NCBI RefSeq assembly: GCF_019649055.1
Contig: NW_026570459.1
Span: 62,001 to 126,000 of the forward strand
DNA length: 64,000 nt
Source: Paramacrobiotus metropolitanus
Taxonomy: Eukaryota; Tardigrada; Eutardigrada; Parachela; Macrobiotidae
Direction of reading: 5' to 3'
Position numbers and translations under genes: made by a program. This document shows, piece after piece, positions 35,371-47,400 of the stretch; within the stretch, counting starts at the first letter, position 1; each line of letters begins with the position of its first letter. Under the pieces are notes generated by a model, which had not been told where the DNA came from, did not search any database, and saw nothing but the letters and a program-made list of their open reading frames with translations.

Positions 35371-36420
35371 CTAGTGTTTCAGATCAAGCTTTAAACAATA
35401 ATACAGTAGCTTCAAACAAGAATGACAACACACACCGTTTGCCGGGAAAGTGCATGGTGGAGCTTACCGGGGTTCTGGCCTCCGAATATAAAGCCGTATA
35501 CGCCGCATCCGGATGCACTGACCAGCGTTATTAGTAAGAGGAAAGTGTAGTGCATACTCGGCATCATCGTTCTGCGAGATGCATCAAAATGCGTTTAAGC
35601 GGTTTAATCGATTTTAGCTATTCGCTTGAATCCCATCACATATCGAAATCTAAGTATATAATTGGTTCCAAACTTCCAATAAAGCAGTCGCCATCGAAAT
35701 ACCATAAAGCGATAAAACGCAAGCGCTCGCGCGCCACTTTACGGTTAAAATTTAAAACTTTGAATAAACAACCAAGAATATAATATGTTTGCACTGGAAA
35801 GACAGTGGCGTAACTGTGCATAATTGTATGTACCTGTGCTCGTGTGCGTGCGGATGTTCTTCTGAATTATTTGATTTCCCAAGCGATCGAAGCGATATAT
35901 TGGGTCGTGTTTGTACGCAAACACGACCCAATATCTCGCACTAGGGAGAAAGCGGTTCGAGATTTCAGTTATCCACAGAAAATTATTGGATGCGTCATCA
36001 CTATCCTGAAGTCTCCCCCGACAATATTGTCATGTAATGATGTAATAGCAGTTTGGGGAAATTCCTAGTTGTTTTACTTAGTAAAAGTAAATAGTAAAAC
36101 CTTACTTAGTAAGCTCTTTTTGGGTTTTACTAATCAAGTAAAAAGTGTCCCTACACAACGGAAGGAGCGAAAAAGTTTAAGGAAGCTTTAATGTTATAAA
36201 AATTGTGATGTTTTTAATTATCTTAAGATACGGTGCACCTCAGGTGAATAAATTACTAGTGCAGTAAAAGGTAAGTAGACTGCAAAACAGAAAAGTTAAT
36301 AGTAAGTAAAAGTAAGAACAGCCGAGACGCGAAAGTAGTAGTAACAGATACAGAATGGAGAAAGTTTAATTGGCAAATACGAGTAATTTAGTTTACTGTC
36401 TGTCAGCAACAAATATAACT
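35371..36420. other. Nothing supported apart from one hairpin
   Basis: Mixed AT-rich sequence; see the hairpin at 35897-35934. Short taagtaaaa words repeat at 36075-36130 and 36255-36330. Confidence 0.35.
35897..35934. repeat. Perfect 17-bp inverted repeat, 4-base loop
   Basis: ATATTGGGTCGTGTTTG - tacg - CAAACACGACCCAATAT. No matching copy was noticed elsewhere in the window. Confidence 0.9.
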
Positions 36421-36528
36421 TCGGCCGACAGCACCAAAACTCTGTCAAACTCTATTTTTAGGCGGCCGACAGTACCAAAACTGTAACGCGGCCGACACTG
36501 ATAGTACCAAAACTCTGTCAAACTCTCT
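36421..36528. repeat. Short tandem repeat of ~35-50 bp, three units
   Basis: The units contain cggccgacagtaccaaaact, and two end in ctgtcaaactct. Confidence 0.8.
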
Positions 36529-36736
36529 AGATTCAAGTTTGCCAGTCCAGGTTTTCTTCTGTAAATTTCGCTGCAGCGCAGACGCTATCGAGCTCATCAT
36601 GTGCGAGTTACTTGACTGTCGGATCATGGGATGGACTGTATTATAATACTTGTAAATGCAATCGCTTACCTGTAGATGAAATGTTGCTAGCAGATTTTAT
36701 TCGCTATCGTGGCACCTGCAGTATTTACATGGATAA

Positions 36737-37403
36737 GGGAAGTGGCCCGGTACATGGTACCAAATTCTTGTACATGCACGGAAACCTTCGCTTTCGCGCA
36801 CTCCCAGACACATCTCTGTTTCGGTTTAAGACATTTTGTTTGTAGCCAGATGATTTGTATACATTGGTGTGAAAGCCGTTTGTGCGCGCAACTTCCGGTT
36901 CGGGAGTTATGGCTGTATGAAAATTCCCAAAAGTTTATATGCATTCAGGTGTACCAAATGTCTCATTATGGACCGATCAACTTCAAATTTTGCACGTAAA
37001 TGCACATGGCCATGAAGATCGTTTTTACATCGATCCAGACTTCCATGATTTTTTTCAATTTTTAAATTTTTGAAATTCATTTTAAAATTTTAAGAACATG
37101 CTAGAACACTGGATCGGTTTAAAAACGTTCTTCGTGGTTATGTGCATTTACGTGCAAAGTTCGAAGGAGATTGGTCCATAGTGAGACTTTTGGTACACCT
37201 GAATGCATTTAGACTTTTTGGAATTTTCGAACAGTCATAACTCCAGAACCGGCGCACAAACGGTTTTCACACCAGTTTATACAAATCATATGGCTACAGA
37301 ATGCCATAAACCGAAACAAAAATGTGTTTGGGAGTGCGCAAAAGTGAAAGTTTCGTTGCTTGTACTGTACACGACTTTGGTACCATGCACCAGGCCACTT
37401 CCC
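36737..37403. mobile_element. TTAA foldback element (Kolobok-like)
   Basis: Left end GGGAAGTGGCCCGGTACATG after ataa (mutated TTAA); right end inverse before TTAA (37404-37407). Long inverted arms share 'cgaaccgg', 'gcattcaggtgtaccaaa' and 'attatggaccgat' with the copy at 29058-29747. Confidence 0.8.
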
Positions 37404-37407
37404 TTAA

Positions 37408-38491
37408 GCAAAACAAAATCGTTTCGACGGAAAAATGCACTACTCGATGTACAAGATTTTCTGCGTACTACTAAAATGGTCTTCAAGTAATGGTCTTTAT
37501 ATTTACCGCTGTGTGAAAACAAAGATTGCATAGAAGTATATTGGTTATTCGTTTTCTGTGGAAATCTAACACGAATAGTAAATATTAGATTTTATTAGTA
37601 ATTACTAAGTTTCTTAGGTATGAGCTTAAAACCAGTAAAAAACGCTTTATGTATGAAGCTTCAAACCATTAAAAATGCTTTTAAATACAACACTGCAGAA
37701 ATTTCCATACCTTCATCCGAAGCCAACAAAATTACAATATTTTCCAGAAGTTTCTTAATGGCTCGCTTTCTAAATCAGAATTAAAATTTCAGCAGTTAGA
37801 AACTTTCACGGGTTTAACGAAAGATTCGGCAGTATGGAACCAGAAAAAAGCCGCCTGGTCTAATTTCTTAGTCCAGCTGTCCGATATCGCAACAGCTAGC
37901 AAAACTACTTCAGTACAATTTCCAAAATTTCTTGGTCGCTTTTGCTTATGTGATGGGCAGGGAATAAAATTCCATGCAACGCTAGTGTTCCAATTACCCA
38001 ATAGACGTTTTCGGAAGGTGCGGCCGCCGGACGCACGAGTCACAGTGAAAAATTATTAAAATAACATTGATCCGAGAGGCTGAATTGGCTTTGGTAGTTA
38101 GCCTGATATTATAGTCATCTGAACCTAACCATGCTTTAGCATACCATACTATGGGTGAATGGGCGTCCCAACATCCTTATAAGGCGTCGTTCAAGTGTTA
38201 CAAAACCGAAAATTTCCAACGTCTCGACCACCACCACCCTTTTGGCATCTTTATCCATTTCTCCGCTTTCGGGGAAAAATTTGCATTTCAGGTCCAATGT
38301 CATATTTGCAGTCAATTAAAGTGAAATGCAAATCTTCTAGAAAATTCCATCGTCAACTGTGGATTGTGATAATATAACAGAATTCTAAGCTTCCTTCATG
38401 AAGCTTACCCGTAGCCGTAAGTCCTATACTTGCAGTAATGAGTTTTAATTTTCGCACTGGGTTGTGATTTGCCCATCGCATTATTTATTCG
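37408..38491. other. Probable body of the third Helitron; no gene
   Basis: No domain was recognised. The 5' boundary of the Helitron ending at 38516 is unknown, so how much of this stretch belongs to it is open. Confidence 0.3.
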
Positions 38492-38516
38492 GCGTAATTT
38501 ACGCGGGGTCTGCTAG
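38492..38516 (+). mobile_element. Helitron 3' terminus
   Basis: Perfect hairpin GCGTAA-t-TTACGC (38492-38504) followed by GGGGTCTGCTAG and T, the same tail as the ends at 11600 and 27398 but with a different stem. Confidence 0.75.
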
Positions 38517-38904
38517 TTCCTTATAACGTATAAAAAAATCAAGATTCATGATAAGAAGGTTTGGTAAATATGGACTTGTCTAAGACCACACTTTACTCAA
38601 ACTCACTACTCGATCTATAAAAAAACAAAGCTAATCATTTTCGAATGGTAAAATTGTATGTATAGTTTATCATGGTTTCTTACGAGTATATTAAAAAACA
38701 GCCGTACTTTGCGACTGCTTTATTCGGCTAGTTATTTCGAAACCTTACTTGTGTTGTTGTTGTTGTTGTTGCTTCCTTACAGACACAATGATATCCATGG
38801 TTACAGTAGGTACGCTTTAGTCTTCACGCCTATTATGCATTGCAATAATTTTTCTTATGCTTTGCTTTGCTTATGCTTTGCAATAATTTTTCAACACTTA
38901 ATTA

Positions 38905-39600
38905 AGCCTCCAGCGGGCGGTACCCGAAGGTGTCCGAGCTTGAAAATCGGGATTACCCTATGGAAAATTTCAGTAAAGAAAGGGAATTTTTTGGGGGCTT
39001 GTGCAGACCATAGGTCAGCGGTGGTGAGTGGTGACTATGTCGTTTGCCAACACTAATGCCAATGGACCGTCTACTGCACACAAGCGTTTAATTCTGTCAA
39101 TGATGAGGCAAACAGGAATTACGTGAAAAGCAATAACTTTATAAATAGCACAAAAAAGGTACTTTAAAACAGGATGGAAGTGGTCAAGAAACTGACCCCT
39201 GGCCAGCAAAAAATTAAAAACTGTAAAATCCCGTTTCCATGTTTTTGTCCACTACTACAGACAGAATATCGAATATAAACGATGCTATCGATGTTTCTTC
39301 CCAAGCCTTTTATTATACTCATTTATGAGACTGCACGTTATTTTTGAAGTTTAACATTACATTTCTGGCGCTTGTATACTGCCCGCAATGTCCGCGCTTA
39401 CACTTTTCTGGGTGTGACAGCAGGTGCCATTGCAAAAAAAGCGGCACAAATGGTTCAGCTGCAGTGGTCATTAGCGCTTAATCGGATATTTGTGGTCACT
39501 AGCACTTTGGGGAATGCGTTAGCGGCCGGAAGTAGTTTGGCTGCCGCTAAGGTCAACATCATTAATGTGCACGCTTCATTGAACCATTACGTAACCTTTT
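38905..39600 (-). pseudogene. Second decayed piggyBac-family copy
   Basis: Aligns in direct orientation with about 1245-1960, including the cagcgggcggtac start, the gaccataggtca region and the stretch before the zinc domain. The frame is broken and the zinc-domain cysteines are not preserved. Assignment is by nucleotide similarity to the copy at 1480-2376. Confidence 0.5.
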
Positions 39601-40077
39601 CAGTACACATGTGCCGAGCGCGAATGCGCGATGCCTACCTTGCCTTAAGATGTATACATTATTACATCTTAATAATTTTGGGAATGGAGAAGTAATTCAA
39701 TATTCGTACGTTAACCTTAAAAATTTGTTTGAAAAATCAGGCACGCGGCAGAATAGATTAGGACGCTCTTGGAAAAAATACTGTAACCCCGAAAAATTTT
39801 TAAAAATCTTCAAAAACCATTCAGTACTGAGCTGATGTAACTAGAATACAACTACGGGTACATTTCTACAGATAATCATTGTATTTCTCATTTATCGACA
39901 TTATTAGCTTAGTAGCAACTGGGGCAATTGTTGCATTACCTGTGTGTTTCAGCATTTCTACGTTTGAAAAATAATGAAAATAAAATTTCAGAAAATTCCG
40001 GCAGTCATCCGGAAGTTAGAAAATTGAATTACTATAATCGACGTCCTTACTTGATTATTGTACAGACTCACTATTTT
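39601..40077. other. Nothing supported
   Basis: AT-rich intergenic sequence. Confidence 0.3.
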
Positions 40078-40422
40078 TGAAATTCATTTTAAAATTTGAA
40101 AAAAATGGTAGAATGCTGGTTCGGTACCAAAACGATCTTCATAGTAATGTGTGTTTTCGTGTAAAATATGAAGAGCATCGGTTCATAATGAGGCTTTTGC
40201 TGCACCTCCGCGCGTTTAAACTTTTGGAATTTTATTTCATTAATAACTCCCGAACCGGATGTTGCGCGCACAAACGGTTTTTCTGCCTAAGTAAGTAATA
40301 AGTATACAGATCCATTGGCTACAAAATGCCATAAAGCAATGCAAAAAAGTGTTTAGGGGTGCGCGGCAGCGAAAGTTCCCGTGTATGTACCCGAATTGGT
40401 ACTATGTATCGGGCCAAATCGC
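40078..40422. mobile_element. Half of a TTAA foldback element
   Basis: Right arm only, ending gggccaaatcgc before TTAA (40423-40426). The left arm is missing. It shares the 'aactcccgaaccggatgttgcgcgc' region with the family. Confidence 0.7.
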
Positions 40423-40499
40423 TTAAGCGGAGGGTTTAACCCAAACGTTTCCAACCGTTCAGTCAAGTTTTTGATTAGTTTAGACAATTTTGTACTTTT

Positions 40500-40740
40500 T
40501 TCGTTTGATTTTATGAAATAAAAGCTACACTTTCCCTGATTACATATCTCGTAGATATGTTTTATTCCAGTCGGAAGCCAGCCGCCGATGTTTGCGACCT
40601 CGTACCTACCGGAAATTGCAGACATCTGCCGCTGGTTTCAGACTGCTGCATCCGGCATATTCAGCCGCGACACTGGCACATTCTTCGAAATAGCATTATT
40701 ACGCGTATTTGTGATGCAATTATAGTAAGTGTTACTAGAC
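40500..40740 (+). repeat. Direct-repeat block with conserved peptide frame, copy 2
   Basis: After acceptor-like ttattccag the frame reads SRKPAADVCDLVPTGN, then LVSDCCIRHIQPRHWH. This aligns at protein level with 48437-48600 (SRKPAVDVCIFIPTGN, QVSDCCVQRNQPKHWH). The leader block is missing here. Confidence 0.65.
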
Positions 40741-41879
40741 TAATTTTATTTGAATAATCCCTTCATAAGATGATGGAAATCAAATTTTTTAATTCACGTT
40801 GTACTAGAAATTCGTGTTCACACGTTTCTCGTATACTGCAGAGAAAATTCTACATCCGCATCAATATCAGTCAGAATTTATATGTCAAGCAAAACTGCCC
40901 GTTTGATATCATTAAGAGCTCCTTTAATAAATCTAGCTGTAAGTCCAGGTATTCGAGCAAGCCAGAACAACGAGTCCGATTAAACGGACGATCAGTCTAA
41001 GTGTCTAATTCACTAGTTGTGGTCGACCCGCATTAAGAACACTGGATCTTGCCCGCAGGGGAGGAAATTATCAAATAAGCGACCGCGTTTTAAATACTCT
41101 GCGATTTGTTCGATAGCGGAAAGGATTAGTTAACCGTTTTTTCATGTTAAAGCTTGTACCTACGCTAATTTCAACAAAAAAAGTCAAATACCATAGCATA
41201 TATAGAATACCAGGTATTATTGGTAATATCAGTGGTATTAACTGGTATACCAGTGGTATAAACTGGTATACCAAAATACCAATACCGTAGAAACGCTCAA
41301 GTGCCTGGTAATGGCTGGTATCAACAACCCTAGATTAAGCAGTACGAGCGAGTTGGAAATGATTCTAGAAAACTTAAAAAATCACGAGCGATATAAGCAC
41401 AAAATTTCCCGCTCGGGCAGGGCTATACGTGCTGGTGTCAGTTAATTGCTCTGCTGCACTAATTAGCCTATTTAATAAAATAATAAAAGGTCATCCTTAG
41501 CCACTCCTTCAGCAAGTTTTCTCATTCCTGGCGCAATAAAACAGTCAATAGCTAGGCGTATATTGCAACAATATTATAATTTTATTAATTTGTATTTTTT
41601 ATAAAAGTATAAAAATGTGAGAAATTTATATAAATAAATTTATAAACAGCTGCTTATGTTTATTTTATAAAATACTGAAATACGTAACTAATTAACGAAA
41701 GTCAACAACATACCGAAATCAAAAATTTAAGTTCCAAGTAAAGTTAGAGTCAGCATGTTCTCTAGATTCTCGTACATACCGCTACTGTTATCCAGCGGCG
41801 GTGACATTTTGAATTTTTTTCCCAATGCCGACTCGGAACTGCTAATGTACAGATACAGTACATATAAAGCACAATTACC
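40741..41879. other. Intergenic with a GGTAT-rich patch
   Basis: At 41190-41300 ggtat/atacc words repeat (ggtattaactggtatacc), ending near an 'aacaaccctag' that resembles the hAT end at 25700. This may be a decayed hAT end. No gene. Confidence 0.35.
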
Positions 41880-42550
41880 GAAAATTAATCAAATTGGATT
41901 GGCTGAGAGCTGATTTCAACAGCTTGATCAGTGCTGAAGATGCGTATGTAGCCCGACTGATGGCGGGCAAAAACTGATCAGACTGAGGTACTTGTGTGTC
42001 TACCGAAAGTTCGAAACGACAAAGCGTAAACTACATATGCAATGTAGTAATAACAATAACGGACAATTTGAGCGAGATTACTGACGAGTGACGACTGTTA
42101 ACTGTTAAGCGTGTTTTTTCCTTGTATGCACTTTCGGGCTGGCTGCAGTTTGTACAAGCCTGCTGTGTCCATTCGTTGATTATGCTCCCGGAAACATTTC
42201 CTGATAATCCCGCGTTGCTTCATCGTGGCCAGACTGCCGGTAACTTAGGTCAGTGTTGTCCTTTAATCGGTGTCATTCGCTTTCTTTGCTTTTTGCATTA
42301 AGTATCTTCCGAGAAACAACGCCAATATGCCTTTGCCATCTGCATACGTACCGGACGAGAGCTCCTACTAAAACAGATGTTACGATGTATCCTCCGCAAA
42401 ACTGTGGAATTGGTCTCCCTGTTTTGTGGAAGGTGCCACGTAAGGCTGTCCTTTTCACCGTTCGCGTCACGTGTCCGAAAGTCAGCCGACCGGAAGTCAT
42501 AGTACATGAACTACATTTCATGGCGCACGTCCGGCCATCCCTGTAACGCC
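41880..42550 (+). repeat. Direct-repeat block, copy 3
   Basis: Leader at 41880-42000 (attggattggctgagagctgattt...aactgatcagactgagg), then a segment 42345-42545 matching 43565-43740 and, weakly, 57790-57910. A 97-codon plus-strand frame spans 42253-42546. Its equivalents in the other copies are broken, so it is not called as a gene. Confidence 0.55.
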
Positions 42551-43249
42551 GCTTACCCGCTAACCAGTCGACCGTGGAAAGATCGCAAGCAACCCAAATG
42601 AAATTTTTTATTGATTCACATTCCGTTAGATAAGGTTTTGTGCGAACCTAACGCTCCAACGGTTAGCTGTCAACACGAAAGTGGTATCATATAATTATCG
42701 GGCCATTTTTTATGCGAAATGTGTAGCGCCGATTCGGCGTTTTTTTACCTTTCTTGTCTTTGTAAATGTTACTACTTAATCGCAAACTGCCCATAAATTG
42801 TATAACTTGTTTACGCAATTTCCTGCCACTCCAGCGAAAATCAAGCTCAAGAAGCTAATTGCAAAACAGCGGTTAAACTTCCTAAAACGTAAAAGGATCA
42901 CGTAAATGAGCGAGCCGCCGAAATATCATTCTAGATAGTTCCACTGTTTTTTATTAGACAATAGATCCACCGTGCATTTAGTTGGCATTACTGATTTTAT
43001 CGGTTAATGTAGTTATGGGATCCGGCGTTGTTATGCTGAGACGTAAAATAAATGAATAAATGATAAAGATTCTACTGGAGCTGGTTGATTATTATTTCTG
43101 TTACATATTCAGTCATGTTCCTTAAAGTCTCTTACGTAGGATAGCGCTGCCGCCATGAAGTGGCGGTTAATATTTTCCAAAAGCCGACGCGAAACTGCAT
43201 CACACTGTAAATTCGTCTAAAGTGCAACAAACCCACGGAAAATCAAATT

Positions 43250-43740
43250 ATTCGATTGGCTTAGCGTCGATTGCATCAGGTCGATTAATGCTGGAGATAC
43301 ATATGAAACACAACTGACGGCGCGCTTAAACCGATCAGATTCGGTAAAAGAGCATTGCTCCCCGACATTTCCGGCTGGCGGCAGTATTTATATATTTATT
43401 CCGGCCATCTTCATTAGTTGACTACGCGGCAACATATACTCGTATTTCTGGAATATAATCCCGCGTTGCTACATAGACTCGCTGTTGCGGCTTACAACTT
43501 CAGCCTTTTCGCCGGGTTTCGGCATTATCTTCAGTATGGCTGTTATAACCTACGATGCGGTAGGCGTAACGGATGAGAGTTCCTGCTAATTAAAAAGGAA
43601 TTTTACGATGTAGGCGCCACAGAATAATGACAGTGTTCAATGCTCTGTGGAGCTTTCGTCGTAAAGCGTGCCTTTTCCTCGCCACGTTACGTAGGCGACA
43701 GCCAAGGCCAACCGGAAGTAATGGTGAACTTTACGAACAC
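43250..43740 (+). repeat. Direct-repeat block, copy 4
   Basis: Leader at 43250-43340 (gattggcttagcgtcgattgcatcagg...accgatcagattcgg), then cttccg/ggctggcgg and a downstream part like copy 3 (gagagttcctgctaa...ttttacgatgtaggcgcc). Confidence 0.6.
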
Positions 43741-43964
43741 CACGCCATACTAATTACGATCTACACGTATTTGGGCATTTAGCGTGGCTGATGCATGGCA
43801 AATATCGATCTAAATTATCAACTAGTTATGTAAATTATAAAATTTTTGAATATATATTTTATATGAATTTGTCCTTAATATACTCGTACATAATTGCCCT
43901 AAATCGTGAGTGAAGTGAATTTGTCGTTGTGATGTTTTCTGATAAATTGTTTGGTTTTCTGATA

Positions 43965-45349
43965 ATTAGAAAGTAATCTAAACACTACGAATACGGAACC
44001 GAATACGAACACGGATTGAAATGGTGTTCGTAACCGCATCCGAGATCTGACAATACATTCGGACAGAAACAGATGTCGAAACGGTTTGGTACCGATGATT
44101 TCGGCCATTTACACTTCGGTTACGCTTATTCGGCCACCACTCACATTCGACCACATTATGTATATTCAGGCAAAATTCCACCAGTGTTAATTATTATCAA
44201 TAATTAAAAAATTTGCAAACTTGCATTTACAAAGAAGATTAAAAGAATGCGTCGATGCATTGTTGCCAACTTTTATCTGTTTCTATAAATTTGATCAATA
44301 CTTACTTTATTAGGAAAGTAGGCAAGAAATAAAGCTGTTATCTAATAACCTAAGCGTATATATGGTTGCGTAATGACGCGTTGCGTTGCGTTGTGTCTAC
44401 TTGATAACAGATCATTTATCAGTTCACATTCAGAAAAAGAAACAAACTTTGTTGGAACAGAACACAGATTACGCCACGTTCACCTGCAGCTTCAGCTCAC
44501 CATTAGCCTCTCATAATAATATTCAAAATTAATGTAACAGAAGAAAACCAAAACGTATGATCTAAGAAACCAAAGATACCTAAAAAAAACTGAGAAAAAC
44601 AAATAGTTTCTCTTTTAAAAAAACTAGAAAGTCTCAGGTCAAGCTGTGCATGTATGGTCCGTATTGTTGTGGCGACCTCGTGGACCCGGGTTTTCTTGTA
44701 AATTGTAAGTAAGCAGCTTACAATTTACAACAAACACTAAGTAACAACTTGACACAAGGAAAATAAAAGCTAAAATGTCAAGTAGCCAAAATAACCGTGG
44801 CCGAAAAGAGGGCGTACCGAAGTGAGCAAGGCGAATTGTATGTTACCGAAGTGATAACAAGTGCCCGAAACGTAGCACGGCCGAAGTGGTCAGGCAAAAA
44901 CTGCTTCAGACCGGAAGCGCTCAACCGCCCAAGTCGGCGACTGCCAGCTAACTAGCTGCACTCGATCCAACTGCTTTTAGAATTTTCCTATTGGTCGGTA
45001 GAGCTCGATGCATACGCCTGTACGACTCGTACAAGTTGCATTTTTTAACGTAATTTCAATCGCGATACCTTATGTCAATCAAAAATTTGTTTTTAAATTG
45101 TGAAAAGAGTATTCAAAAACTTTTTTAGCTCATAAAAAAGAGGAATGTTTTCTCTACTTAAAATCCAAAGCAAACGGAATTCCATCAAGACAGGCAGAAT
45201 CGACAGCTATCCGGAGACACGCTACGATTCAAAGCTTGAATTTCGTGCTTTACGGAAGGTTTACGAAACGAATAGGGCTATGACGTATGCAAAAGAGGCG
45301 GGGATTCGTATTCGGAACCGCATTCGTAGTCTTCAGATTGCTTTCTATT
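43965..45349. mobile_element. Unclassified TIR element, 1.4 kb
   Basis: Left end around TTAGAAAGTAATCTAAACAC and right end (inverted) around ATAGAAAGCAATCTGAAGAC. Both continue through ctacgaatrcgg and ccgaatacga for about 45 bp. The target duplication is unclear. It contains a perfect hairpin TTGTAAATTGTAAG...CTTACAATTTACAA near 44694-44731. No transposase recognised. Confidence 0.6.
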
Positions 45350-45879
45350 GTTTAAGCTGTTTCTAGTTACAAACGTCTTGAACAATTAGAATGCATTTTT
45401 ATTTCATCGGAATAATGGTTTGTTTATTAGTTGCCTTTATTAATAATCATTGCACCGTTCTGGTAGTAAAGAAAGTAACGCACTATATTAATCACAATAG
45501 CAAAACTTCATTTAAACTATCCACTCCGTCCATCGTGCCAAGGATATAGATGCTGCGTTTCCACGCTGAATCTCCAACGATAGTCGTTGTCGGAAAAACG
45601 TTGGTTTGTTTGTAATACAATTCTAACTGATGACGTTACGGTTAAGGCTCATTTAATGATATCGAAATACTTGTAATATTTGTCATACCGTGTAATTTAC
45701 GGCAATATTTTGGAGTTTTATCCGACTTCAGTGATTTTATATGTATGGAATCTACAATATTACATGATGCTTTTACGAGAATTCTGCTGATGAATTTTAA
45801 TGAGTTAAGTCCTGCAGTATTAGTTTTAGTTGACAATATTTCAGTTTCTAGAATATATTTTCATTACTGGCTAAAAGTT

Positions 45880-46520
45880 TGGAGTTTATATAAAAGTGAT
45901 GCATAAACACGACAATGTTGTCGCATCGTTAAGAGCAAGAGTTGGTAATTAAAGTTGGTAATGGGAGGCAACGGTGGTGTGAAGGTGATAATAAAGTGGT
46001 ATAAAGTTCACCATAAAGTTTTAGACCTTATACTGAAGTATATATAATTACATTATAAATGAAATCAGAGACTGTGACTTTTCTATATGCATATCACCCA
46101 TACTGTCATACAGTATGCGCATCGAATTTTGGCGTTGTACAATGTATAAGCATATATAAATTTGTGTATATGTATGCCTATAATGCAGACTGCAGTGTAT
46201 ATACAGTATTATATAGGAACAGTGCTCACAAAAAACACTTGCCTGAAAATGAAAATTATTGGCAACGTTACCTTTTTCACCCGCCTTTTCCCTAAGTAAC
46301 ATGATAATTAATAAAACCTTATTACAAGTAGTTATGTGCATACAGATTTGCACATATAACTAATATAAGTGACAAGACACAAACAAGAAGGGCAAAATAT
46401 CCGAAGATCGACACGGCAGGCTGAGTGCTGATAGGATCAGCTGATGAACTTCCAAGGTCCAAACAATTTAGCGGCTGGACTGTTGTTGCATTAGACTGCA
46501 GAAGAAGTAAATAGTGGTAC
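45880..46520 (+). repeat. Paralogous block, copy 2 (uninterrupted)
   Basis: Same-orientation counterpart of 31826-33375. At 46331 it has one gttatg where the other copy carries the 798-bp hAT-type insertion, so it records the pre-insertion state. Confidence 0.75.
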
Positions 46521-46660
46521 TTGCAGTTCAGTTTTATGTAAAACGGCGGTTGCCAGCGGCGTGCGGCTTTTCCAGTCGCTGCATAATAATATTTTCAAAA
46601 GCCGGTCAATGAACTGGCGTAAATGGGAGTACGGCTTGCCAAATGACCGTGACCTTTTAA

Positions 46661-46740
46661 GGGAAATGGCCCGGTACATAGCGTCAAGAATGGGATACAT
46701 ACACTAAAAATTCTTGACGCTATGTACCGGGCCATTTCCC
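46661..46740. mobile_element. Minimal TTAA element: two termini and an 18-base centre
   Basis: Perfect 33-bp arms at 46659-46691 and 46710-46742, starting AAGGGAAATGGCCCGGTACA, separated by 18 bases. The arms are the outer ends of the foldback family at 29058 and 36737. TTAA precedes the left end (46657-46660); the right flank is ttca. The arms are identical, unlike other members, which suggests recent formation or repair conversion. Confidence 0.85.
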
Positions 46741-46899
46741 TTCAGTCACGCTTTGGTAATGGATATACCGTCCGTTGCAAGTGATAAGGACTGCCTTTGT
46801 AAAACAATATTAGACCAAAGAATGTATGCGACTTCAAAGATTTTCCTCGATTTAATAGTAATTTCCCGTATTGCAAACGGTTTTTCCTCTCAGTAAGTA

Positions 46900-47400
46900 T
46901 ATCTGATCGCTTTCACTTACCAATCCTTTTCAACAGTTCACAGTAATTTGAAAGCATTTCACAAACTGAAATATCTAATTTTCTATTAAAGTTTCCTTGG
47001 TACAGTTGGTTCTAATCTTATTTTACTTTTTCCACAGTGATTTTTAATCTTATCTCGTGCTTTTACGAATACATTTGTACTGGCAATACTTCGAAGTATC
47101 GGCAATTCAGTCTGCTCGTAATCGTAATAATTCTGCTGTTTCACTTTTACGGACTTCGAAATGCCCGGAATAACGTGCTGCTAAAAGTATAGAATTCAAT
47201 ACTTTCAGCAACATTTTATTCAGGACTGTTGTCTTTTTATTTCTTTTCGGATATACATGTACATGTACAAGCAGGTCAGTGATATTCACTTCAACTATCG
47301 AAGCACAAATATTTGTATCGTTTTTATAGAACAGTTTTGAAAAGAGCGGATGAAAAATCTCAAATTTTGGTAGAGGAGTTAATGCACTCAATTGCAAGCT
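46900..47400 (+). repeat. Tandem paralog 'E' block, copy 1 of 3
   Basis: Aligns with 51650-51890 and 55440-55870. Shared anchors are 'ctggcaata', 'ggcaattcagtctgctcgtaa', 'actttcagcaacattttattcaggactgt', and the end around 'gaagcacaaatatttgt'. All copies are in plus orientation at 3.8-4.7 kb spacing, with further direct-repeat blocks downstream of the first two copies. Confidence 0.6.

Noticed and set aside
40077-40298. Open frames in and around the TTAA foldback elements (also 29541-29846, 36687-36999, 37203-37490)
   Set aside because: The same translated words recur in both orientations because they are translations of transposon arms, not genes.
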